From Deltaproteobacteria bacterium (GTDB lineage Bacteria; Desulfobacterota; Syntrophia; Syntrophales; JAFGIO01), in contig JAFGIO010000065.1 in assembly GCA_016929555.1 (NCBI GenBank), forward strand, positions 1-39,856: a stretch of 39,856 nt of DNA, written 5' to 3'. Below, piece after piece: positions 9,390 to 14,036 of this stretch. The notes under the pieces are model-generated. The model saw only the letters and a list, made by a program, of their open reading frames with translations. It made no database searches and was not told the origin of the DNA. The position numbers and the translations under genes are program-made. Every line of letters starts with the position of its first letter. Within the stretch, counting starts at the first letter, position 1.

Positions 9390-9415
9390 AACTCTTAAAG
9401 ATCACTGAGTTTCTT
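9390..9415. terminator. Hairpin after the nucleotidyltransferase gene
   Basis: GAAACTC ... GAGTTTC forms a seven-base stem with an 11-12-base loop directly after the stop at 9423 (minus strand). No clear U-tract follows in the minus direction. It could be a weak terminator or remains of the distal cassette recombination site. Confidence 0.3.
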
Positions 9416-9422
9416 TAGAACC

Positions 9423-9884
9423 TTATCGATCTTCGTCATCTTCCAGTTTCTCTATATCTGCCTGATCCTGCTTGGAGTTCCTCATCCTCTTGAGCCATAT
9501 CAGATCTTTCTTGTTCGCAAGCATGACCCTTCCTTCTTCCGACTCCGCCTCCACAGCAGCTTTTACTATTTTTCTCGCCTCTTCGTCTTTCGCAACGAGG
9601 ATGTCGATCAACAGTTCATCCTCGGGTGCCTCTACCTTCAAAAAGGGGAGTAGTTCAATGCCCACGTTCTGGAACGTCCAAAACGATGCTGATTCAAAGT
9701 ATCCCTTGTTGCCAAGAATACCTTTCGCTGGATCGAAATCCTCGGAATCAACAAGAAGGTCAATATCGCGGGTAAAGCGCGGCTCCGTATAAAATGCCAT
9801 CGCCACCCCGCCCACAAGGGCATACTTCACCTTCAGCTTCTCAAACTGCGTTACCAGCCTTTTGAAATCCTCGAACACATTCAT
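9423..9884 (-). CDS. Orphan AbiEii-type nucleotidyltransferase-fold protein
   Basis: 153 residues. KYALVGGVAMAFYTEPRFTRDIDLLV contains the GG and DxD metal/nucleotide motifs of the polymerase-beta superfamily as used by AbiEii/MNT-type toxins and related proteins; a lysine-rich C-terminal part (LANKKDLIWLKRMR) is typical of this group. No AbiEi antitoxin or HEPN partner is next to it, so its role as a toxin is unproven. It is the most distal minus-strand gene of the integron array and is separated from the MazF cassette by the group II intron fragment. The ribosome site is weak. Confidence 0.75.
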   Translation of the reverse strand: MNVFEDFKRLVTQFEKLKVKYALVGGVAMAFYTEPRFTRDIDLLVDSEDFDPAKGILGNKGYFESASFWTFQNVGIELLPFLKVEAPEDELLIDILVAKDEEARKIVKAAVEAESEEGRVMLANKKDLIWLKRMRNSKQDQADIEKLEDDEDR

Positions 9885-9907
9885 GCCGTTTTCCGTAGGG
9901 CTATCGA

Positions 9908-9950
9908 AAAGCGCACCCGGAGCGGCCCAGCGGGCCGCGATCGGGTGGAG
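9908..9950. other. attC-like hairpin next to the group II intron fragment
   Basis: A compound inverted repeat: CACCCG (inner arm GCGGCCC, loop AGC, GGGCCGC) CGGGTG, with unpaired bases between inner and outer stems. This resembles the folded bottom strand of an attC site. The intron's 5' end follows a few bases later after ATTTT. No core box remains on the intron side, so an ordinary terminator hairpin is an alternative. Confidence 0.45.
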
Positions 9951-9957
9951 CGATTTT

Positions 9958-10545
9958 GTGTACGCCCGGCATGGGCGTGAACTTATAAGGTGAAAGTTCC
10001 CTGTATGTGAATCCTGTCGATGATTTAATCATTGACACAAGTACTAGCCGAAGGCAAGGGCGGAACCGTGAGGACCGTCCGAAGGAAGCCGGAGTGCAAA
10101 GCTGTGAGTGAAGCCTGTCCCGGACCTGATCCGGGAAACAGAAACAGCATACAAGGCTGAGTCTCCGGACAAGTCAGCACAACATGACAAAGCCCTGGAT
10201 TCGGGAGATACGGTAAATGCTGCGTTTGCATAGTCACAGTTCACGTTCTTATCCGGGGAGACCTGCCCGGTTGGCAACTCCGTAGAGAGTGGCACCCGTC
10301 ATGGCAACATGCCGTGGAACCGGACAGGAGTCAGCAGAGGCCATAGTAGGCGCAGGACGTTGCCAAAAGGCTGCATGGCAACTGGAAACGAGCCCGGGGA
10401 AGAGAAAGACCGGGAGGTCTCATCCCGCTGAAGGACCCAACCCAAAGTAGAGAATTCGCCCATATGTGCTCCGAAACGTGATGAACCCGAACGGGTGAGC
10501 GGAAAAGGTCGGGCGCGACGTAAGGGAAAACGCATGCTCAAGGAT
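9958..10545 (+). mobile_element. 5' fragment of a group II intron (no reverse transcriptase, no domain V)
   Basis: It begins GTGTACGCCCGGCATGGGCG, a 5' end close to the group II GUGYG start followed by the first domain I stem. Characteristic group II segments follow: AAGGTGAAAGTTCCC, CTAGCCGAAGGCAAGG, GGCAACTCCGTAGAGAGTGG and CCGTGGAACCGGACAGGAGT, the last usually near the start of the intron-encoded protein. No reverse transcriptase frame and no domain V/VI hairpin are found before the MazF gene at 10740, so it is a 3'-truncated remnant that cannot splice. It lies antisense to the cassette genes. The exact 3' limit is uncertain. Short open frames in this segment are intron RNA, not genes. 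Confidence 0.72.
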
Positions 10546-10659
10546 AAACTTGCAGTTGTCGCCTTCTTTTTAAAGAGCTATGAGTTATGCTGTATCCGGC
10601 TAAGGCTCGACATTCTTTGGGGACCGCCAGCTCGGCCGCAATCATGTTATCGATATCTA

Positions 10660-10745
10660 TTTTCATGAACGGTAATCAATGTTTGGATGCATACACTCGA
10701 ACTGTGCAGTGTATCTTTGGCATCCGCACCAGTGGGACGTTAACC
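10660..10745 (-). other. Degenerate attC-like site after the MazF gene
   Basis: On the minus strand GGTTAAC (10745-10739) overlaps the mazF stop codon TAA, as an attC R'' box would. A bulged hairpin follows: GGATGC, five unpaired bases, ATACACT, loop, AGTGTAT, GCATCC. The far core box is only GATTACC, so recombination competence is doubtful. Nothing else is recognised between 10546 and 10660. Confidence 0.4.
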
Positions 10746-11078
10746 GCCGATTATTTCATTTAGACCTTCAATAATTAAAGAAAGCTGGTCATCGGATGCA
10801 GTTGCTATTTTCTTCCCAATGCGTTTTATAGAAAGTGTGCGAATCTGGCTGATTTTAACCCAGGATTTCTTCGGTAGATTTTTTTCTGATAGCTCCAGGG
10901 TGAGAGGATAACCGGCTCGTTGAGGTTGGCTTGTCAGCGCAACAGCGATTACTGTCCCCGATCTTTCGTTGAAAACGTTGTGGCTCAAAATGAGAACAGG
11001 ACGCAACCCGCCCTGCTCACTTCCGATGACTGGATTTAAATCAGCCCAGTAGATGTTCCCCCTCAATATGCCGGCCAT
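10740..11078 (-). CDS. mazF: MazF/PemK-family endoribonuclease toxin
   Basis: 112 residues. [31 protein letters not shown] is the PemK/MazF beta-barrel core with the conserved RP motif, and [24 protein letters not shown] carries the catalytic-site threonine/serine strand. Members cleave mRNA at short sequences and are neutralised by the antitoxin encoded upstream. The start at 11078 overlaps the antitoxin stop by 16 bases, indicating translational coupling. The stop codon lies within a core-box-like GGTTAAC. Family assignment is firm; cleavage specificity is unknown. Confidence 0.92.
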   Translation of the reverse strand: MAGILRGNIYWADLNPVIGSEQGGLRPVLILSHNVFNERSGTVIAVALTSQPQRAGYPLTLELSEKNLPKKSWVKISQIRTLSIKRIGKKIATASDDQLSLIIEGLNEIIGG

Positions 11079-11305
11079 TCTTCCAACTCCGATTTGAAAC
11101 CCTCTTCAGCGAAAAACTGTTCAAAATCGGGATCAAGTTTTGCGCACTCTTGAGCTAAACGGCTTTTTTGCATTCGAGTCAATTTCTCCATCACCGCCTC
11201 CTGAATCGCTTTACTTCGGTTAGGAAAAATATTGGATTTTACAAGCATATCAAGTTTTTTTACCATCTCATTATCTAATGTAATAGCTATTTTCGAAGCA
11301 CCCAT
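11063..11305 (-). CDS. Ribbon-helix-helix antitoxin paired with MazF
   Basis: 80 residues: [38 protein letters not shown] is a ribbon-helix-helix DNA-binding domain, followed by an acidic tail ending [20 protein letters not shown], which probably occupies the toxin site. An in-frame ATG at 11311 lies only two bases from the GGAGG, whereas ATG 11305 is eight bases from it; 11305 is chosen. A perfect inverted repeat at 11319-11339 lies immediately upstream and is the expected autoregulatory operator. Confidence 0.9.
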   Translation of the reverse strand: MGASKIAITLDNEMVKKLDMLVKSNIFPNRSKAIQEAVMEKLTRMQKSRLAQECAKLDPDFEQFFAEEGFKSELEEWPAY

Positions 11306-11318
11306 TTTCATTACCTCC

Positions 11319-11339
11319 GGTATGATAATAAATCATACC
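11319..11339. promoter_or_regulatory. Operator palindrome of the RHH/MazF module
   Basis: Arms GGTATGAT (11319-11326) and ATCATACC (11332-11339) with a five-base AT spacer. It overlaps the start of the ribosome site of the antitoxin gene, in keeping with autorepression by the ribbon-helix-helix protein. Confidence 0.65.
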
Positions 11340-11392
11340 AGCCTCTGTTTCAAGAAATATTTTATACATTGTTCACCCGGATATTCGGTCAT

Positions 11393-11572
11393 CTATTCTT
11401 CGTTGAGATTCTTGAGAATCTTTTTTGCCAATGGTTCTTTGATCTCGGGGTGCCTGGGGATAGCTTCCACCGTTCCATCTTTCGGATTCATCCAAAGCGA
11501 ATGGGAAACTTCTTCCCGCTTCAGATAGCAGCCAGCAATTCGCAGCCTTCGCTCCAACTTTCGTCGCTTCAT
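11393..11572 (-). CDS. hicA: HicA-like toxin without a HicB partner
   Basis: 59 residues. KLERRLRIAGCYLKREEVSHSLWMNPKDGTVEAIPRHPEIKEPLAKKILKNL matches the HicA double-stranded RNA-binding fold, including the SH that carries the catalytic histidine (usually GSHH) and the RHPEIKEPLAKKIL helix. The glycine before SH is replaced by valine. HicA proteins cleave mRNA and normally pair with HicB, but no HicB is visible on either side. ATG 11572 is chosen because it gives the standard HicA N-terminus; its ribosome site is poor. It overlaps, in another frame, the remnant at 11570-11666. It may be inactive or orphaned. Confidence 0.7.
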   Translation of the reverse strand: MKRRKLERRLRIAGCYLKREEVSHSLWMNPKDGTVEAIPRHPEIKEPLAKKILKNLNEE

Positions 11573-11666
11573 CCGACTTGAAGTCAAAAGTTTCATGAAG
11601 CACGCCAAAAAGATAGACGACACCAAGCTCATTGACCGGTGCGCATGAAAAAGACTTGAATGTTAT
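11570..11666 (-). pseudogene. N-terminal remnant of an unrelated protein
   Basis: Between a stop at 11669 and about 11570 the minus strand encodes APVNELGVVYLFGVLHETFDF, which resembles the conserved start of a widespread family (PxNExGVVxLFG). There is no start codon before it, and the frame then runs antiphase through hicA. It looks like a gene fragment left by rearrangement. The region 11667-11716 shows no gene. Confidence 0.35.
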
Positions 11667-11716
11667 TTATCTCCAAAGATGCGTTTTCGGTTTGCAGTGG
11701 TCCTTATTTCTTCTTA

Positions 11717-11777
11717 CCCCAATAAAAGCTCACCGAGGCGCGGTTTTTTGCGCATCCGGTGCAGCGACTCGTTACCC
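11717..11777 (-). other. attC site of the Phd/ParE cassette
   Basis: The R'' box GGGTAAC (11777-11771) contains the parE stop codon. The stem pairs GCT-g-CACCG with CGGTG-AGC, leaving one extrahelical G, and then GCGC with GCGC around an A-rich loop. The distal core is a poor ATTGGGG. R'' is the exact complement of the GTTACCC that begins this cassette at 12432-12426. Confidence 0.7.
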
Positions 11778-12071
11778 GCTGTCCTTTTCAGGTTCATCAG
11801 GTAGCTGGGCTCCATGCCATACAGCAACGATCCATACGGTCTTATCCTTGATTCTATAGAAAAAACGATAAGGCCTTACAATTACCTCGCGAAAAGGTAA
11901 GTCCGGGAACTCCGGTAGCAGTCTTCCCGACTCGGGAAACTCCCTAAGACGGGAAAGCGATTTCTCTGCCTTTTGGCGAAAGCTTACCGCCGCCGAGGGA
12001 TTGTCTTGGTGCATATAGGCAATAGCTTCAATAAACTGGCGGCGAGCTGTGGGGGTAAACAGGATTTTCAA
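11772..12071 (-). CDS. RelE/ParE-family toxin
   Basis: 99 residues. ILFTPTARRQFIEAIAYMHQDNPSAAVSFRQKAEKSLSRLREFPESGRLLPEF is the two-helix start of ParE/RelE toxins, and REVIVRPYRFFYRIKDKTVWIVAVWHGAQ is the sheet with conserved arginine and tyrosine. ParE members poison gyrase and RelE members cleave ribosome-bound mRNA; the sequence is more ParE-like but this is not decisive. It overlaps the antitoxin stop by four bases (ATGA). The stop codon is embedded in the attC R'' box, so gene and recombination site are packed together. Confidence 0.9.
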   Translation of the reverse strand: MKILFTPTARRQFIEAIAYMHQDNPSAAVSFRQKAEKSLSRLREFPESGRLLPEFPDLPFREVIVRPYRFFYRIKDKTVWIVAVWHGAQLPDEPEKDSG

Positions 12072-12349
12072 GGTTTTGCCGCCTCGAGAAAACGGTCAGC
12101 CTCTTTCAGCACATCGTCAAGCTTATGGCCAATACCTGCCTCTATTTCTTTCTCCCCTCTGGCCAACAAGTGCAAAACATCCATTTCGTGCTGTGCGTTC
12201 TGATAGACTTCCATGCTGACCATGACTGCTGTTGCTCTTCCTCGTTGGGTAATGAAAACAGGTTCTCTCGAAGATGACACACTCTTGACCACATCGCTGG
12301 CGTTTTGTCTAAGATCGGAAATTGGTATAATTTTGGGAACGGTTGGCAT
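12068..12349 (-). CDS. Phd/YefM-family antitoxin
   Basis: 93 residues. IIPISDLRQNASDVVKSVSSSREPVFITQRGRATAVMVSMEVYQ is the complete Phd/YefM DNA-binding domain; the helical C-terminus (EIEAGIGHKLDDVLKEADRFLEAAK) would bind the ParE toxin. AGGAGGT lies eight bases before the start. Direct repeats upstream (12371-12391) are a candidate operator. Translationally coupled to parE. Confidence 0.92.
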   Translation of the reverse strand: MPTVPKIIPISDLRQNASDVVKSVSSSREPVFITQRGRATAVMVSMEVYQNAQHEMDVLHLLARGEKEIEAGIGHKLDDVLKEADRFLEAAKP

Positions 12350-12370
12350 TGGTTGTACCTCCTATAATGT

Positions 12371-12391
12371 TACCAAAGGTACTACCAAAGG
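12371..12391. promoter_or_regulatory. Direct repeats upstream of the Phd antitoxin
   Basis: Two copies of TACCAAAGG (12371-12379 and 12383-12391), 12 bases apart, just upstream of the antitoxin ribosome site. They form GGTA-g-TACC symmetry at the junction, as expected for a Phd/YefM operator next to the cassette's own promoter. Confidence 0.45.
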
Positions 12392-12425
12392 ATAATTTTG
12401 TCAAGAATCTGTTTCGTCTATTTAC

Positions 12426-12492
12426 GGGTAACGGCGAGTTGAGCGGTTTGATGGCAGGCTGCCGGCGAATGCGCTCGAACGATATGTTCGGC
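12426..12492 (-). other. attC site of a gene-less cassette
   Basis: 67 bases from R'' GCCGAAC (12492-12486) to R' GTTACCC (12432-12426). The stem pairs GTT-c-GAGCG with CGCTC-AAC, leaving a single extrahelical C, the hallmark of attC strand choice. The final TTACCC belongs to the following Phd/ParE cassette. Confidence 0.78.
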
Positions 12493-12573
12493 GGTGCGAG
12501 TCAGCACGCGGTCGGACTATCGGGCGAGTGCGAAAGCGCAACTCGCCGCACGGTCGCGCATTGTGCGACCGTA
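12432..12573 (-). other. Gene-less integron cassette
   Basis: About 142 bases between two attC sites with no open frame of note. It contains a strong hairpin, with arms CCGTACGGTCGC and GCGACCGTGCGG around 12550-12580, and a smaller one (GAGT-GCG/CGC-ACTC). It is bounded by a degenerate GTACGGT on one side and GCCGAAC on the other. It could be a remnant cassette or one carrying only a structural RNA or promoter. Confidence 0.5.
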
Positions 12574-12629
12574 CGGCAGGCATGAGGGGCGCGAGTTTAC
12601 GAGCGTCCCTCTCCATGCCCTTGTTCGGC
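12568..12629 (-). other. attC site of the BrnT cassette
   Basis: 62 bases starting with R'' GCCGAAC (12629-12623), the exact complement of the GTTCGGC that begins this cassette at 13129-13123. The stem pairs GGCATG-g-AGaGGG with CCCCTCATGCC around a central GCG/CGC. The antitoxin's stop codon (12597-12599) lies inside the site. The far box is a degenerate GTACGGT. Confidence 0.72.
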
Positions 12630-12830
12630 CCTCTTCTGTCTCTTGATAATTGCGGTCAGACCCCGGAGAGCCTCGTTGACCGATTCGTGGTCAGGAAAAT
12701 ACTCAGCCACATCAGGATCAATAACTACAACGTTGTTTCCTTCCGCATATCGCTTTGCATATTTTCCCCTGACTCCGCCGGTAAAATTGTATTCCTCCAG
12801 CATATCTGGATCATTCTTCATTCTCTTCAT
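12597..12830 (-). CDS. Antitoxin partner of BrnT
   Basis: 77 residues: EEYNFTGGVRGKYAKRYAEGNNVVVIDPDVAEYFPDHESVNEALRGLTAIIKRQ. This is the small antitoxin type often encoded after BrnT-like toxins, with a conserved GGVRGKY and FPDxxSVNEALR ending in a basic helix. It is not classical BrnA. It overlaps the toxin stop by 20 bases. The last codons run through the attC R'' and stem, so the C-terminus (AEQGHGEGRS) is dictated by the recombination site. Confidence 0.78.
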   Translation of the reverse strand: MKRMKNDPDMLEEYNFTGGVRGKYAKRYAEGNNVVVIDPDVAEYFPDHESVNEALRGLTAIIKRQKRAEQGHGEGRS

Positions 12831-13095
12831 ATCTTAACCTCTCTTTTTTGGTCGCCACCCTGGTACTGATAATGCGTATTCGCTCACCTCTGTCGGTATG
12901 GACGATAACCAGAAGTCGCCCTTGAATGGATCGTCCAATAAGGACAAAGCGGTCCTCATCCTCGGAATGCAAGGGATCGTCAATCGTCTGTGACACCGGG
13001 TCACGAAACGCCGTGCTCGCCTCGTTGAAAGAGACACCCTGTGTTTTGATGTTCAGCCTTGCCTTTTTTCGATCCCATTCAAACAGTAACCCCAT
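12811..13095 (-). CDS. brnT: BrnT-family toxin
   Basis: 94 residues: LLFEWDRKKARLNIKTQGVSFNEASTAFRDP, then RFVLIGRSIQGRLLVIVHTDRGERIRIISTRVATKKERLRYE. These are the BrnT signatures (FEWDxxKxxxNxxxHGVSF and RxISARxAxxxERxxYE), with histidine replaced by glutamine in the first motif. BrnT is a RelE-fold ribonuclease. ATG 13095 is chosen over the upstream open frame because AAGGAA lies nine bases before it and the conserved sequence starts there; the longer frame would run into attC. First gene of cassette 2. Confidence 0.88.
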   Translation of the reverse strand: MGLLFEWDRKKARLNIKTQGVSFNEASTAFRDPVSQTIDDPLHSEDEDRFVLIGRSIQGRLLVIVHTDRGERIRIISTRVATKKERLRYEENEE

Positions 13096-13122
13096 AATAC
13101 GTCGAATTCCTTCTTTGCTAGT

Positions 13123-13178
13123 GCCGAACGCCAAGTTCACCGGGAGTGCAAGCGATACGGTGGAACGCCGGGTTATCC
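13123..13178 (-). other. attC site of the HigBA-like cassette
   Basis: 56 bases from R'' GGATAAC (13178-13172) to R' GTTCGGC (13129-13123). The stem pairs GTTC-c-ACCG with CGGT-GAAC, with one extrahelical C. R'' is the exact complement of GTTATCC at the attI junction (13862-13856), where this cassette starts. Textbook attC organisation. Confidence 0.85.
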
Positions 13179-13187
13179 GCCCTTTTT

Positions 13188-13472
13188 CTATGCTGCTGTC
13201 TTCAGAGTCACGTGCATTCCAGCTTTGGTAGCAAGAATGATTAGCCTTTCAAGGCTAAACTTCTCCCACTTGCCGGTCGTAAGGTCGGAGACCCTTGACT
13301 GAGTGATGCCCAGGATCGCCGCGGCTTTGGTCTGTGTGAGTTTCTTGGCTTTGATGAACCTGCGGAGATCAGCCATGAGATCAGCTCGCATTTGAAGAAT
13401 AGCAGCTTCGTCAGGTGAATAGCCTAGATCAACAAACACGTTCCCGGACGAATTGATGATAGCTTCATTCAT
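13188..13472 (-). CDS. HigA-like XRE-family antitoxin
   Basis: 94 residues. LMADLRRFIKAKKLTQTKAAAILGITQSRVSDLTTGKWEKFSLERLIILATKAGMHVTL is the XRE helix-turn-helix of HigA2-type antitoxins that follow Gp49-type toxins. It overlaps the toxin stop by four bases (ATGA) and ends ten bases before the attC site. It probably represses the module's promoter. Confidence 0.9.
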   Translation of the reverse strand: MNEAIINSSGNVFVDLGYSPDEAAILQMRADLMADLRRFIKAKKLTQTKAAAILGITQSRVSDLTTGKWEKFSLERLIILATKAGMHVTLKTAA

Positions 13473-13795
13473 AGATTGCCTCCAATCTTCTTGAATCTTC
13501 TATGGGCCAACTCGATATCATTCTTGTTCGTCTTTTGGCTCTTCTTCTGAAAGGCATGGAGCACATAGACAGCATCAGATAGCTTTGCCATATAGATGAC
13601 TCGCCACTCTCCCAACACACGAATACGGATTTCTCGCACGCCAGAGCCTATGGACGACATGGCCTTCCAATCTCGTGGATCAAAGCCGTTCTGAACCGCC
13701 CGAAGCTCAAAACCTGCAGCACGCCGGGCTTCCTCTGGGAAATTACAGAGGTCATCGAGACTTGACCCAACGAATATCAGTGGCTTGGTATCCAT
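13469..13795 (-). CDS. HigB/Gp49-like toxin of RelE superfamily
   Basis: 108 residues. FVGSSLDDLCNFPEEARRAAGFELRAVQNGFDPRDWKAMSSIGSGVREIRIR then WRVIYMAKLSDAVYVLHAFQKKSQKTNKNDIELAHRRFKKI is the phage-derived Gp49/HigB family; the AFQKKSxKTxxxDIELAxxR end is diagnostic. These are ribosome-dependent mRNA endonucleases. It is the first cassette gene after attI. There is no ribosome site before the ATG; a promoter at 13802-13829 would place the transcript start on the ATG itself. Confidence 0.9.
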   Translation of the reverse strand: MDTKPLIFVGSSLDDLCNFPEEARRAAGFELRAVQNGFDPRDWKAMSSIGSGVREIRIRVLGEWRVIYMAKLSDAVYVLHAFQKKSQKTNKNDIELAHRRFKKIGGNL

Positions 13796-13801
13796 TTAAG
13801 C

Positions 13802-13829
13802 ATTATATAAGTTGTGATATATTTCGCAA
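13802..13829 (-). promoter_or_regulatory. Cassette-borne promoter of the HigBA-like module
   Basis: On the minus strand TTGCGA (13829-13824), a 16-base spacer, TATAAT (13807-13802). Seven bases after the -10 box is the A of the toxin ATG (13795), predicting a leaderless transcript. It lies inside cassette 1, so it travels with the cassette. Confidence 0.6.
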
Positions 13830-13855
13830 GTCTATCCGGTTTTCAGGTTTCTTAA

Positions 13856-13925
13856 GGATAACGATTAATGTCTTAGATTGGTATTTGCCGAATTTCTGTG
13901 ACAGCCTAAATTACTTTTAGAAAAA
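13856..13925 (-). other. attI-type integration site
   Basis: The minus strand has core GTTATCC (13862-13856), the box at which cassette 1 begins; the attI proper is the stretch toward intI. It lies about 175 bases from the integrase start, as in other integrons. Its extent is approximate. Between here and 14036 the sequence is AT-rich, with an AAACCC ... GGGTTT inverted repeat near 13950-13985. I cannot place the Pc promoter confidently. Confidence 0.6.
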
Positions 13926-14036
13926 TGGAAAGTAAAATATAAACCCGAAATCAGGCATGATTTAGCTTCCATCATTGGGTTTTTTGTTAATAAAGGCTAA
14001 AAATCAAGCTGGTAAAATACGGAAAAAAATCCTTTG

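Noticed and set aside
10025-10541. Several 70-83-codon minus-strand open frames
   Set aside because: They fall in the structured RNA of the group II intron fragment and have no protein-like motifs.
10546-10739. Group II intron domain V in this gap
   Set aside because: No conserved domain V hairpin (AGC ... GAAA-type loop ... complementary arm) could be found, so the intron is scored as truncated.
12343-12616. Short open frames on both strands
   Set aside because: They run through attC hairpins and the gene-less cassette; no ribosome site or family match is visible.
9423-13862. CRISPR array
   Set aside because: The repeated elements are variable hairpins at gene ends, not identical direct repeats with equal spacers; no cas gene is present.
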